This document shows, piece by piece, positions 1-8,885 of a stretch of DNA of 64,000 nt. Below the pieces are notes generated by a model that was not told the DNA's origin, made no database searches, and worked only from the letters and a program-made list of their open reading frames with translations. Position 1 is the first letter of the stretch, and every line of letters starts with the position of its first letter. Where the stretch lies: NCBI RefSeq assembly GCF_004153605.1, contig NZ_SDSI01000001.1, positions 310,001 to 374,000 of the forward strand, written 5' to 3'. Source of the stretch: Qipengyuania_B thermophila (lineage in GTDB: Bacteria > Pseudomonadota > Alphaproteobacteria > Sphingomonadales > Sphingomonadaceae). Both the position numbers and the translations under genes were made by a program.

Positions 1-48
1 GGTTGGCCGCCCTGGCCACTGCAGTTCGGGTTTCGAAAGGGGCGAGCA

Positions 49-1620
49 TTGCCGGGATGGGAGAAAGACGAGGCACCGGGCGATGCAGAACAGAGGCCTA
101 CCGTGCGCGCGGCCGAATATGTTCGGATGTCCACGGACCATCAGAAATACTCGACCGAAAATCAGGCAGATGCGATCCGCCACTACGCCGCATCTCGAGG
201 CATAGAGATTGTCAGGACCTATGCTGACGACGGCAAAAGCGGCCTATCGATCGACGGTCGCGCTTCTCTGCAGCGGCTGATTGCCGACGTCGAATCCGGC
301 GCCGCCGATTTCCAGATGATCCTGGTTTATGATGTCAGCCGCTGGGGCCGTTTCCAGGACGCCGATGAGAGCGCCTACTACGAGTACATCTGCCGCCGCT
401 CCGGAATTCAGATCGCCTATTGCGCCGAACAGTTCGAGAATGACGGGTCGCCGATGAGCACCATGTTCAAGGGCTTCAAGCGCGCCATGGCTGGTGAATA
501 CAGCCGGGAACTTTCGGTCAAGGTTTTCGCTGGCCAGGGGCGGCTCATCGAAAAGGGGTATCGACAAGGCGGTCCCGCTGGCTTCGGCCTGCGTCGGACA
601 TTGATCGACGAGCATGGTAACGTCGAAGCGGTCCTCTGCCGCGGCGAACAAAAGAGTCTCCAGACCGATCGGGTCATCCTGACACCGGGCCCGCCCGAAG
701 AGATTGACGTGGTTCGCGAAGTATATCGCAGCTTCGTGCACGAAGGTCGCTCAGAGCGCGAAATCGCCGAGGAGCTTAATGCTCGAGGTGTTCTATCCGA
801 CCTCGAACGCCCCTGGACACGTGGCACCGTCCATCAGCTGCTGATCAACGAGAAATACGTCGGCGACAATGTCTGGAATCGGCGGTCGTTCAAACTGAAG
901 AAGAAGCGGGTCCGCAACGCTCCTGACATGTGGATCCGCTCGGAGGGGGCATTCGAGGGGATCGTTGAACGGGACCTGTTCGAGGCAGCTCATTCGATCA
1001 TCACGGCACGCTCGTTCCGCCTGACGGACGAGGAAATGCTCCAAGCGCTGCGAGGCCTCTACGCCAGCAAGGGTCTGCTGTCGGGCATTATTATCGACGA
1101 ATGCGAGGGATTGCCGTCAAGCAGCGCCTACAGCTCGCGGTTCGGCAGCCTGCTTCGCGCATACAGTCTGGTCGGTTTTTCGCCGGAGCGGGACTATCGC
1201 TATATCGCCATCAACAAGGTCCTGCGCCGTCTCCATCCGGATATCGTTCGCGAAATCTTGGCGGGCCTCCATGCCCAGGGGAGCGATGCGTTTCAGGATC
1301 TTGCCAGTGACAGCATCCGGGTGAACGGCGAGTTCAGCCTTGCAATCGTTCTGGTGCGCTGCACGCCAACGCCGACCGGGATGCTGCGTTGGAAGATTCG
1401 CTTCGACACGAGCCAGCTTGCCGACATCACGGTGGTTGTCCGCATGGACATGCACAATCGCGCGCCGTTCGATTACTACCTGTTCCCCAGGATCGACGTC
1501 ACGAGCGAACGACTGCGTCTCGCCGAAGACAACGATCTGCACCTCGATGCCTATCGCTTCGACACGCTTGATTTCTTCTATGACATTGCGGCGCCCGTCG
1601 CCATTCCGGAGGCTGCGTAA
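49..1620 (+). CDS. Large serine site-specific recombinase
   Basis: A 523-residue recombinase of the resolvase/invertase superfamily. The catalytic domain is at the N-terminus: the motif EYVRMSTDHQKYSTENQ carries the nucleophilic serine, followed by the conserved DVSRWGRFQD segment. A recombinase/zinc-ribbon-like middle follows (EREIAEELNARGV, then GTVHQLLINEKYVGDNVWNR). The length matches large serine recombinases rather than 180-200 residue resolvases. The start used is TTG at 49, with a GGGG-rich stretch upstream; GTG at 103, just before the catalytic domain, is an alternative. Its stop overlaps the next start by one base (TAATG), so it is translationally coupled to two ParB-like genes. Function is probably DNA integration, excision or inversion; target unknown. 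Confidence 0.88.
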   Translation: MPGWEKDEAPGDAEQRPTVRAAEYVRMSTDHQKYSTENQADAIRHYAASRGIEIVRTYADDGKSGLSIDGRASLQRLIADVESGAADFQMILVYDVSRWGRFQDADESAYYEYICRRSGIQIAYCAEQFENDGSPMSTMFKGFKRAMAGEYSRELSVKVFAGQGRLIEKGYRQGGPAGFGLRRTLIDEHGNVEAVLCRGEQKSLQTDRVILTPGPPEEIDVVREVYRSFVHEGRSEREIAEELNARGVLSDLERPWTRGTVHQLLINEKYVGDNVWNRRSFKLKKKRVRNAPDMWIRSEGAFEGIVERDLFEAAHSIITARSFRLTDEEMLQALRGLYASKGLLSGIIIDECEGLPSSSAYSSRFGSLLRAYSLVGFSPERDYRYIAINKVLRRLHPDIVREILAGLHAQGSDAFQDLASDSIRVNGEFSLAIVLVRCTPTPTGMLRWKIRFDTSQLADITVVVRMDMHNRAPFDYYLFPRIDVTSERLRLAEDNDLHLDAYRFDTLDFFYDIAAPVAIPEAA

Positions 1621-2519
1621 TGCCTGTCGTGCGTCCTCAGCAAATCGAGATGATCCCGGTCGCCAAGATCACGGTTCTCAACCCGCGCTCGCGAAACAAG
1701 CGTCAGCACCGCGAGATCGTGAACAACATTGAGTCGATCGGATTGAAGCGACCGATCACGGTCAGTCGACACCGCGGCCCCGGCGGGCCTCGCTACGATC
1801 TCGTATGCGGCGAAGGTAGGCTCGAGGCATTCCTCATGCTTGGCCAGACCGAAATCCCGGCGGTCGTCATCGAGGCGAGCGAGAGCGATTGCCTCGTGAT
1901 GAGTCTCGTGGAGAACATCGCTCGACGAACCCCGCGCCCGATCGATGTGATGCGCGAGATCGGTGCGCTGCGCGAACGCGGCTACAATGAAACCGAAATC
2001 GGTCAAAAAATCGGGGTTAGCAGTTCGTGGGTCAGCATGATCGTTTCCCTTCTGGAGCGCGGCGAGGAGCGGCTCGTGGCAGCAGTGGAAACGGGCCTCA
2101 TCCCGATCAGCCTCGCCATGGAAATCTCGCGGGCCGAGTCCGAGGAAGCGCAGAACCTGCTGCTCGACGCTTATGAGACGGGCAAGCTGCGCGGCAAGAA
2201 ACTGGCTTCGGTGAGAAGGTTACTCGAGCTGCGAATGCGCGGGCAGAACAAGTCCATGCCGTCAGGCAAGCTGGGCAGACGATCCGCCAATCGGAAACTG
2301 ACCGCGAGCGACCTTATGCAAGTTTATCAGCGAGAAGCGGAGAAGCAGCGTCTGCTCGTGAAGAAGTCCGATTTCACGCAAACCCGGCTGCTGTTCATTG
2401 TCGAGGCCATCAAGGATCTGCTCGGTGACGAGGGGTTTCTGACCTTGCTCCGTGCCGAGGGGCTGGAGACCATGCCACGAGCCCTTGCCATGAGAATCGC
2501 GGGCCAAACCGATGACTGA
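1620..2519 (+). CDS. ParB/RepB-family DNA-binding protein, first copy
   Basis: A 299-residue ParB N-terminal-domain protein. The GEGRLEAF and VENIARR segments occupy the places of the ParB nucleotide-binding boxes. A helix-turn-helix follows around residues 120-150 (ETEIGQKIGVSSSWVSMIVSLLE). ParB proteins normally clamp DNA at parS sites with a partner ParA; no ParA is encoded nearby. It is coupled to the serine recombinase upstream and overlaps the second ParB-like gene by 8 bases, so the three form one operon. The setting suggests it assists the recombinase or marks an element end, but that is inference. Confidence 0.82.
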   Translation: MPVVRPQQIEMIPVAKITVLNPRSRNKRQHREIVNNIESIGLKRPITVSRHRGPGGPRYDLVCGEGRLEAFLMLGQTEIPAVVIEASESDCLVMSLVENIARRTPRPIDVMREIGALRERGYNETEIGQKIGVSSSWVSMIVSLLERGEERLVAAVETGLIPISLAMEISRAESEEAQNLLLDAYETGKLRGKKLASVRRLLELRMRGQNKSMPSGKLGRRSANRKLTASDLMQVYQREAEKQRLLVKKSDFTQTRLLFIVEAIKDLLGDEGFLTLLRAEGLETMPRALAMRIAGQTDD

Positions 2520-3471
2520 CTGGACCGAGACTGAGACATCAGGTCAGGAGCCGGGCTCGGAACACCGCGTCCGGCTCGGCTTTGAACGCGAAACCGTCAC
2601 CGTTGCACTCGATCAGCTCGTCCCTCTGAAAATACTCCAGCAAGGCGTCCGAGAGAGCAAGAAGTTCGCCCAGATCGTCAGTTCGATCAAGGCGATCGGG
2701 ATCGTCGAGGCTCCTGCTGTCGCGCCCGATCCCAAGCATCCGGGGAAGTATTTCCTGCTCGATGGCCATCTGCGGATTGAAGCTCTGCGCCAGCTCGCGA
2801 TTCCGACAGTCGAGTGCCTCGTCGCAAATGACGATGAAACCTACACCTACAACAAACGCGTCAATCGCCTGCCACCCGTGCAGGAGCACCGGATGATCGT
2901 GCGCGCGATTGAACGCGGCGTCACAGAAGCGGTCATCGCTGATGCGCTCGGTCTCGAAGTGCAGTCGATACGCGCACGCTTCCGTCTCCTCGACGGCATC
3001 TGCGCTGAGGCCGCTGATGCGCTGAAGGACACCAATTGCTCAATGAAGGTGTTTGATCTTCTGCGGCGCATGACCGCGTTCCGCCAGATTGAAGCCGCTG
3101 ATCTGATGATCGGTCAGAACAACTTCTCCGTGATGTTTGCTCGTGCGCTACTAGCGGCGACCCCGGATGAGCAGCTTGTTCCCGTCAGCAAGAAGGCGGG
3201 CAAGGCCGACGCGGCGGGACCAACCAGCCAGCAGATCACTCGCATGGAGCGAGAACTTGCCGCTTTGCAGACGCAGGTCAAATCGGTCGAGGAAAGCTAT
3301 GGGATCGACAACCTCCACCTGACCTTTGCGCGAGGCTATCTCGGCAAACTCCTTGCCAATGCGCGCATAGTGCGTTGGCTCTCGCTGCACCGTCCAGAAT
3401 ATCTGACCGAGTTCCAGCGCATTGCGGAAATCGACAGTCTCGGCGGCTTACCCGCGCCCAGCGCTGAGTAA
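2512..3471 (+). CDS. Plasmid-partition RepB-like protein, second copy
   Basis: A 319-residue protein with a ParB N-terminal domain (LLDGHLRIEALRQL near residues 80-95) and a C-terminal region like the RepB plasmid-partition domain. In place of the usual ENxxR box it has NKRVNRLPPVQEHRMI, a divergence seen in this RepB-like branch. A helix-turn-helix lies around residues 140-165 and a coiled-coil-like stretch around 245-265 (MERELAALQTQVKSVEESY). It is the last gene of the recombinase-ParB-RepB operon. It could form a heterologous pair with the first ParB-like protein; that is untested. Confidence 0.8.
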   Translation: MTDWTETETSGQEPGSEHRVRLGFERETVTVALDQLVPLKILQQGVRESKKFAQIVSSIKAIGIVEAPAVAPDPKHPGKYFLLDGHLRIEALRQLAIPTVECLVANDDETYTYNKRVNRLPPVQEHRMIVRAIERGVTEAVIADALGLEVQSIRARFRLLDGICAEAADALKDTNCSMKVFDLLRRMTAFRQIEAADLMIGQNNFSVMFARALLAATPDEQLVPVSKKAGKADAAGPTSQQITRMERELAALQTQVKSVEESYGIDNLHLTFARGYLGKLLANARIVRWLSLHRPEYLTEFQRIAEIDSLGGLPAPSAE

Positions 3472-3618
3472 TGTGATGGGGACCCGGACCCGATAAGCGC
3501 GGGGACCATGGGAGACGCCGCACTGAGGGGCGGATCGAGCATGGAGGTGGGAATGGCGGCGAACCCGCAGGAAGCCCACCAGGTCGGCCGCCATAGGGTC
3601 CGACCGCCTATTGAAAAT

Positions 3619-3652
3619 GTGACGGGCGCGTCCTGCCGTGCGCGCCCGTCAC
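3619..3652 (-). terminator. Hairpin terminator after first DUF736 gene
   Basis: A perfect 12-bp stem (GTGACGGGCGCG against CGCGCCCGTCAC) with a 10-base loop lies about 50 bases past the DUF736 stop. On the minus strand it is followed by ATTTTC, giving a weak U-tract. It also sits between the convergent RepB-like and DUF736 genes, so it may terminate transcription from both sides. Confidence 0.6.
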
Positions 3653-3701
3653 GAGATGGGAGAACCGGCCCCGCCCGGTTAGGCGGAGCCGGTGCGGCGG
3701 G

Positions 3702-4022
3702 TCAGGCCGGCGGATTCCAGATGATGACCTTCTTGGAGGGATCATCGCCCGGCGCGTTGGCGATATTGCCGTAGATCGTGCCGAACTCGGGTGCGGAGAG
3801 CGAAACCGAAACATATTCGGCGCCGGTGTTCTGCGAGAAGCGCTTCCAGCCTGCGCCCAGCTCGAAGCCGTTCTTGCGGCTGACGATGCGATAATCGGGC
3901 TCGGATTCCTTCGCCTTGCGGTTGTTGGGGATGATCGCGATCGGCGCGGAGACCGTCAGCGTCGCCAGCGTGCCCTCGAAGCTGTCGTCGGCCTTCACGG
4001 TCAGGTTAGCGATGGTAGCCAT
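3702..4022 (-). CDS. DUF736 family protein, copy 1
   Basis: A 106-residue protein beginning MATIANLTVKADDSFEGTLATL and matching the DUF736 family: a central GAGWKRFSQNTGAEYVSVSL segment and a C-terminal IIWNPPA. DUF736 proteins are small, common on ICEs and plasmids of Alphaproteobacteria, and have no established biochemical role. The ATG at 4022 was chosen because AAGGAG stands at the right distance upstream and homology begins there; the longer open frame to 4316 looks like untranslated leader. A short hairpin precedes the ribosome-binding site. Two paralogues lie at 48.5 and 53.1 kb. Confidence 0.88.
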   Translation of the reverse strand: MATIANLTVKADDSFEGTLATLTVSAPIAIIPNNRKAKESEPDYRIVSRKNGFELGAGWKRFSQNTGAEYVSVSLSAPEFGTIYGNIANAPGDDPSKKVIIWNPPA

Positions 4023-4436
4023 GAAAATTCTCCTTCGATTGTCGGGGACCATCCCCGATGGCGCCCACCAAAGGGTCCGGCTGCTGGCGTCACCGAGCGC
4101 GCCGCGCGAGGGCGAACCCCGCACGGGGTTGACGGCATGAGGCGGACGAGACCCGCAGACAGGCGACAAGCAAGGGGTGGTTCGCGCACGATCTGGAGAA
4201 CAACCGATACCAAGCTCCCGGCAAAGGCCAGCGACTTCGACACGCGTTTGAGCGGTGTCAGGCACTGGGATCATTCCCGACACCCAAGGCGAGCAACTGC
4301 CAATCGCGTCAGCCATGTGACCGGATGAGGCGCGTGCCAGACAAAGCCTCGCGTGAGCGGCGCCATGTTCATATTTCTACGCATCATTGACTTTCGCGCG
4401 ATTTATAATCATATTGCTGCTTGGAAAGGATGAGCA
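4023..4436. promoter_or_regulatory. Divergent intergenic region with toxin-antitoxin promoter
   Basis: A 414-base stretch without a convincing gene between the divergent DUF736 and antitoxin genes. It holds a 7-bp hairpin (TCGGGGA CCA TCCCCGA, 4042-4058) just before the DUF736 ribosome-binding site. In front of the antitoxin there is a candidate promoter: TTGACT at 4387-4392, a 17-base spacer, and CATATT at 4410-4415. The palindrome TCGCGCGA lies inside the spacer and could be an operator for antitoxin autoregulation. GGAAAGGA precedes the antitoxin ATG. Confidence 0.5.
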
Positions 4437-4820
4437 ATGAACGTGAGCGAAGCCAAGGCGACCGATCGCAAGGACCTGACTGGTCCGGCGCTCAGGACAT
4501 TCTTTCGCATTGCCGAAGCTTGGGGCCTCCGCGAGCAGGAGCAGATGCGCCTGCTTGGGCTAGATAGCCGCTCGACCTTTCAGTCCTGGAAGCGCGGGGC
4601 GATCGCAGCCCTTCCGAAAGACGCGCTCGAACGGATTTCCTATGTCATGGGCATCTACAAGGGGCTGCATATCCTCTTGCCCAAGACCGCCGACGACTGG
4701 GTTCGCAAGCCAAACAAGGCGCGGACGTTCGGGGGCGCGTCGGCGCTCGACCGCATGATGTCGGGTAACGTCTCGGACCTCTATGTCGTGCGGCAATATG
4801 TCGACGGGCAGCGCGGCTGA
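4437..4820 (+). CDS. Xre/MbcA/ParS-family antitoxin
   Basis: A 127-residue antitoxin of the RES-Xre toxin-antitoxin type. The N-terminal half carries a helix-turn-helix (EQMRLLGLDSRSTFQSWKRG), and the C-terminal half has the DUF2384/MbcA-like toxin-binding segment ending in a short helix, ALDRMMSGNVSDLYVVRQYVD. It would bind and neutralise the RES enzyme encoded next and repress the shared operon. The 3' end overlaps the start of the toxin gene, the usual tight coupling of such pairs. The promoter candidate is described in the upstream region. Confidence 0.88.
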   Translation: MNVSEAKATDRKDLTGPALRTFFRIAEAWGLREQEQMRLLGLDSRSTFQSWKRGAIAALPKDALERISYVMGIYKGLHILLPKTADDWVRKPNKARTFGGASALDRMMSGNVSDLYVVRQYVDGQRG

Positions 4821-5508
4821 TCCCTTGGACATTCCCGTAACCGAGGTTCGGTGGCAGCCCTGTTACCGGATCATTCCGAGCCGCTTTCCGCCTATCGCGC
4901 TGTTCGAGGCGGTTGCCGATCCCGCTGATCTCGAAGCTGTCTTCCAGATCGAGGCAATGACCAATGACCGCTTGCGCGAGGAGGCCGGTGACCTTGCGCT
5001 CGTCCCTGCCGAAGATCGCATCGCAGGCCCTGGCACGTCGCCGATCATGGCGGCCTTTACCCATCTCAATCCCGAAGGCGACCGGTTCACGGATGGGAGC
5101 TATGGTGTGTTCTACGCTGGCCGCACTCTTGGCACGGCGATTGCGGAAACGCGTTACCACAGAACCCGCTTCCTCGCCGCGACGGACGAACCCGCGCAGG
5201 AACTCGATATGCGCGTCTATGCAGTCGACCTTGACGCCGCATTGCATGACATTCGCGAGATGCGAGCCACCCAGGCCGCGCTGTATCACCCGGACAGCTA
5301 CGCCGTCGCCCAGGAGACGGCGCGCAGCCTGCGCCACGAGGGTGCGAACGGCATCGTCTATGCGAGTGTGCGCGATGAGGGCGGCGAATGTGCAGCGGTG
5401 TTCCGCCCGCGACACCTGTCCAATTGCCGTCAGGAACGCCACCTCACTTATGTCTGGGATGGCTCTGCGATCAGCACTGTCTATGAGAAGCGCATGTTGG
5501 AAGGGTAA
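4798..5508 (+). CDS. RES-domain toxin (NAD+-degrading type)
   Basis: A 236-residue RES-domain protein. The name-giving residues are visible: arginine in CYRIIPSRFPPI, glutamate in GRTLGTAIAETRYH, and serine in IVYASVRDEGGE. Characterised RES toxins degrade intracellular NAD+. ATG at 4798 overlaps the antitoxin by 23 bases; ATG at 4783 and TTG at 4825 are alternatives, and none has a strong ribosome-binding site, which fits translational coupling. It converges with the methyltransferase gene. All parts of the pair look intact, so it probably works as an addiction module for this region. Confidence 0.88.
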   Translation: MSTGSAADPLDIPVTEVRWQPCYRIIPSRFPPIALFEAVADPADLEAVFQIEAMTNDRLREEAGDLALVPAEDRIAGPGTSPIMAAFTHLNPEGDRFTDGSYGVFYAGRTLGTAIAETRYHRTRFLAATDEPAQELDMRVYAVDLDAALHDIREMRATQAALYHPDSYAVAQETARSLRHEGANGIVYASVRDEGGECAAVFRPRHLSNCRQERHLTYVWDGSAISTVYEKRMLEG

Positions 5509-5533
5509 TCTTCAGGAGTATTGCCACCAATTT

Positions 5534-6289
5534 TCAGTGATCCTGATACTTACCGCTGTCCCCGTCTGTTACAACCAGACGGTAGCCAGCATCGTAAACC
5601 TTGCGTTCAAGCATGTTTGCATATCGCCGCGCCCACTCGCCAGTCTCGAGATCGTCGCTAAGGCGGGCGATCCCCTTGGAAATGTCCGGCAGTGCCCAAA
5701 ATGAAGAACTGCCCGAACGGAGCCTTGGGTCGAGGTAAGCATACGGTCGGCGCCAATAGGCGTAGAGGAAGCCGTCGCTGCAATCGTGCGGGATCATGAG
5801 TGGCTCTACACGGACCCGACCCAAGTATTTCTCGTACTCGTCGAGCGAAGGCATCTGCGCTTCGTCGAGTGCCGCGAGCTCCGGAAGGTAGTCTGTGAGC
5901 CAAGGACGACTGGCGGGATCAAAGGTCAACAGAACAACTCTGCCGCGCGCCACCCGCCGCAGCTCGCGCAAACCTTTCGGCTTGTCGCGCCAGTGGTGCA
6001 CAGTCAAAATTGCCATGGCAGCATCAAAGCTGTTGTCGTCGAATGGCAAACATTCCGCTGATGCCTTGACTGCCGGTGCAGCATTGGGTGCACGTTTGCG
6101 GATCATGTCTATTGACGGTTCGACCGCCACAACTTGCCGGTCGGTGGGTTCGTAAGAGCCGGTGCCCGCCCCCACGTTGACCACTGATCGGCAGTCACTC
6201 AGCGCTTCCTTGATCGCCGAGGCAATGCGGGGATCGGGCCTGCGCAGATCGGCGTAATTGATGCCGATTGAATCATAAAGTGCAGTCAT
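5534..6289 (-). CDS. Class I SAM-dependent methyltransferase
   Basis: A 251-residue methyltransferase of the Methyltransf_11 type. Motif I is VVNVGAGTGSYEP, the post-I acid is in VVAVEPSIDM, and later motifs include CLPFDDNSFDAAMAILTVHHW. The substrate cannot be told; the family acts mainly on small molecules. The start is ATG at 6289, overlapping the end of the CoA-transferase gene by four bases (ATGA), so the two are probably co-transcribed and coupled. Together with the CoA-transferase and the divergent citrate-synthase-like gene it forms a small metabolic cargo unit. Confidence 0.82.
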   Translation of the reverse strand: MTALYDSIGINYADLRRPDPRIASAIKEALSDCRSVVNVGAGTGSYEPTDRQVVAVEPSIDMIRKRAPNAAPAVKASAECLPFDDNSFDAAMAILTVHHWRDKPKGLRELRRVARGRVVLLTFDPASRPWLTDYLPELAALDEAQMPSLDEYEKYLGRVRVEPLMIPHDCSDGFLYAYWRRPYAYLDPRLRSGSSSFWALPDISKGIARLSDDLETGEWARRYANMLERKVYDAGYRLVVTDGDSGKYQDH

Positions 6290-7680
6290 GTCGATTCCCC
6301 CGAAACCCTCTCCCAATGCGCACCTGCCGATCCCAGCTTTTGCGCGGGGCGCTCCCAACGCATGTCGCAGTTCGACAACTTCAATGGGGACTTCAATCGA
6401 AGCGCAGGACCCCAGGGGGTGAATTCCGTAGCGCTGGCGTAGTCGGTACGCGCAGCTGGCGGAAAATCGCCAGTGGTTGGCTCACCACGGGCGGCGAATA
6501 AGAGCTCAGCCGTACGCGCAAGGGAAAGGCGCGCCTTTCGCTGTGTCGAACCCGACAAGCGCGCGCGTACCCCGATGATCACAGCAGCCGCCATCAGATA
6601 CCCCGTAGCGTGATCGAGCGCCTGCACCGGCAAGGAGACCGGCCGATCCGACGACCGCCAGACCATGCCCGCCGCAGCAATGCCCGATGACAGCTGAACC
6701 AGACTGTCAAACCCGCGTCGGTTGGCCCACGGGCCGGAATGACCATAGGCATTGAGCGAAACGTCGATCAGGCCGGGCCGGATGGCCTGCCGTGCGACAG
6801 GGCCAAGCCCCAACGCCTCAAGCGCATCGCGCCGATAGCCATGAACTAGCACATCCGCTTCAGACAGCAAATGCTCGAACACTTCTCGATCAGGCTGACG
6901 GCGAAGATTTAACCGCGTGCACCGCTTGCCGAGCGTTACATCGGGCGCGATGGCGGGCTCATCCCAGTCTGGGGGATCAATCCGCAACACGTCAGCGCCA
7001 AAGCCTGCCAGAAAGCGGGTCGCTATCGGCCCTGCCAGAATGCGTGTCAGATCCAGAACGCGCAGCCCTGCCAGCGGGCGATCCAGCTTCGGCCTCCATG
7101 CAGAGGGGATGTCACTGCCAGCCTCTCCCCAATGGACGAGCGGCTCGGCAATCACCGCTCGACCTTGAGGGTGCTCCTGCCACTCGACATGGCTTCGCAT
7201 TACCGCAGCACATCCACCTGCTGCGACAATGGCCGTTTCCAGCTCTTGCGATGATCGTTCAGCGATAGCAGCTGAAACTGCATCACGGTCTGGCTCGCAA
7301 TCCAGAACCGAGAGTGCTGCCTGCTTGTGATGCGGCGCATTGGTGTGCAATTTGATCCAACCATCGTGAGCCTCATAATCGCCCGCAATCGGATCCCAAG
7401 CGTTCGGCAATTCCCACCCCAGAGGCGCAATTGTGAAATCGAACCATAGCGAAGCCATGCGTCGATCCACCTCCACGCGCACAGTCTGGCCCTGAGCAGC
7501 CATCAGGTCTGCCAGCGCCAGTCCGGCCGCACCGATCGAAGCGACAGCAAGGTCGGTCACCGGGAAGCAGGACGGAAGGCTCTCAGTGCCCGTCACGCTC
7601 AGCCACTCGATCACATGATCGGGCAGTCCAAGCGCTGATGAGCATTGCGTAAGAATCGCATGCGCGGAAAATTGGGGCAT
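6286..7680 (-). CDS. CaiB/BaiF family III CoA-transferase
   Basis: A 464-residue family III CoA-transferase. The signature region RVLDLTRILAGPIATRFLAG starts near residue 200 and is followed by ADVLRIDPPDWDEP and NLRRQPDREVF; DVLVHGYR and GFDSLVQLSSGIA are typical of the family. The N-terminal 190 residues resemble a second, degenerate CaiB-like half, so the protein may be an internally duplicated form. Such enzymes move CoA between carboxylic acids. ATG at 7680 faces the citrate-synthase-like gene across a 74-base divergent promoter region, which suggests shared control and a shared pathway. The substrate is unknown. Confidence 0.83.
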   Translation of the reverse strand: MPQFSAHAILTQCSSALGLPDHVIEWLSVTGTESLPSCFPVTDLAVASIGAAGLALADLMAAQGQTVRVEVDRRMASLWFDFTIAPLGWELPNAWDPIAGDYEAHDGWIKLHTNAPHHKQAALSVLDCEPDRDAVSAAIAERSSQELETAIVAAGGCAAVMRSHVEWQEHPQGRAVIAEPLVHWGEAGSDIPSAWRPKLDRPLAGLRVLDLTRILAGPIATRFLAGFGADVLRIDPPDWDEPAIAPDVTLGKRCTRLNLRRQPDREVFEHLLSEADVLVHGYRRDALEALGLGPVARQAIRPGLIDVSLNAYGHSGPWANRRGFDSLVQLSSGIAAAGMVWRSSDRPVSLPVQALDHATGYLMAAAVIIGVRARLSGSTQRKARLSLARTAELLFAARGEPTTGDFPPAARTDYASATEFTPWGPALRLKSPLKLSNCDMRWERPAQKLGSAGAHWERVSGEST

Positions 7681-7718
7681 CGGTGCTTCCTCTTGAAACG
7701 GAAGAAACTAACCGCACT

Positions 7719-7757
7719 TGGATTTTGCGATCAATCTTGATACATATAATCAATATG
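7719..7757. promoter_or_regulatory. Divergent promoter with inverted-repeat operator candidate
   Basis: The 74 bases between the CoA-transferase and citrate-synthase-like genes contain TTGAT-N7-ATCAA (7737-7753), which ends one base before the ATG at 7755. TATAAT (7745-7750) lies inside it. The TATAAT is so close to the ATG that a leaderless transcript is possible; no good ribosome-binding site is visible. The HTH domain of the citrate-synthase-like protein is a natural candidate to bind here. Confidence 0.4.
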
Positions 7758-8885
7758 AAGTCCTGGATTGATCGAAACGCCGCGCTCGCTCTGTTGGGGG
7801 TCAAGGCGCAGACTCTATACGCCTATGTCAGTCGTGGTCGTATCCGCATGGAGCCGGATCGCGCGGACGCGCGCCGCAGCCTCTATCATGCCGGTGATAT
7901 CGATGATCTGGTGAGGCGGCGCTCGCGCGGGCGCAAGGCTGCTGCCATCGCAGCAGGGGCGCTCTCGCTCGGTGAACCAACCATCCCAACCGGAATTTCA
8001 ACCTCAGCCAAAGGGAGATTGTTCTTCAAGGGTCAAGATGCAGTTGCGCTCGCCCAGACCGCACCGTTGGAACATGTCGCCAGCCTGTTATGGGAAGCGG
8101 CGATTCCTGCTAATCTGTCCAGTCGCTCGGTGGCTGCCCCCGATCCCTTTGCTGCCCTAGCGTGTCTCGCATCAGCCTCCCAGCCGAGCCTTGGGCGTGG
8201 TCGCGTAACCCTGATCCAGGATGCGGGCCTGATTGTCGGTTCAATTGCCAACGCATCTGGCGCATCATTGGATGATGCACCGCTTCACCAACGGCTCGTG
8301 GAAGGCTGGGGCTGCGATCCCACGGTAGCGCCCAAGCTGCGTGAAGCGCTTGTGCTGATGGCTGATCATGATCTGACGGCATCGACCTTCGCCGTCCGGG
8401 TTGCCGCATCGACAGGAGCCTCGCTTGCAGCAAGCATCCTCGCCGGACTCTGCGCACTTTCTGGCCCGCGCCACGGCGGTGCGCCAGCGGCCTTAAGCCA
8501 GCTCATCGCCGAAGCCGCGCGCGACGGCGTGGCAAGCACGGTTGATCGCTGGCTCAACCGCGGCGCAGAGTTACCCGGTTTTGGCCATCCACTTTATCCG
8601 GATGGCGATCCGCGCGCGGTCGTCATGCTTGAGGGCATCGTCATCCCTGATGCCATGAAGCGCTTGGTGGACGCCGTTTTCGCGAAAACTGGCTTACGGC
8701 CCAATTGCGATTTTGGACTTGTTGCGATTTCAACCCGATTTGCATTGCCTCAAAATGCGCCCTTCAGCCTCTTCCTGATCGGCCGAAGCGTTGGCTGGTG
8801 CGCGCACGCGATGGAGCAATCCCTATCAGGCCAGTTGATCCGCCCTCGCGGTCGGTACCAAGGTCCGGTGTTAGCGATTGATTGA
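7755..8885 (+). CDS. Citrate-synthase-like enzyme with N-terminal HTH domain
   Basis: A 376-residue two-domain protein. Residues 1-60 are a MerR/excisionase-like HTH (WIDRNAALALLGVKAQTLYAYVS). The rest is a citrate synthase fold with the catalytic residues in place: histidine in SGPRHGGAP, histidine in GFGHPLYPDGDPRA, and aspartate in RPNCDFGLV; RGRYQGP supplies the substrate-binding arginine region. It may condense acetyl-CoA or propionyl-CoA with a 2-oxo acid, and the DNA-binding part suggests it also regulates its own region in response to a metabolite. The ATG at 7755 was chosen because the HTH begins there. Domain content is clear; reaction and regulation are inference. Confidence 0.85.
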   Translation: MKSWIDRNAALALLGVKAQTLYAYVSRGRIRMEPDRADARRSLYHAGDIDDLVRRRSRGRKAAAIAAGALSLGEPTIPTGISTSAKGRLFFKGQDAVALAQTAPLEHVASLLWEAAIPANLSSRSVAAPDPFAALACLASASQPSLGRGRVTLIQDAGLIVGSIANASGASLDDAPLHQRLVEGWGCDPTVAPKLREALVLMADHDLTASTFAVRVAASTGASLAASILAGLCALSGPRHGGAPAALSQLIAEAARDGVASTVDRWLNRGAELPGFGHPLYPDGDPRAVVMLEGIVIPDAMKRLVDAVFAKTGLRPNCDFGLVAISTRFALPQNAPFSLFLIGRSVGWCAHAMEQSLSGQLIRPRGRYQGPVLAID

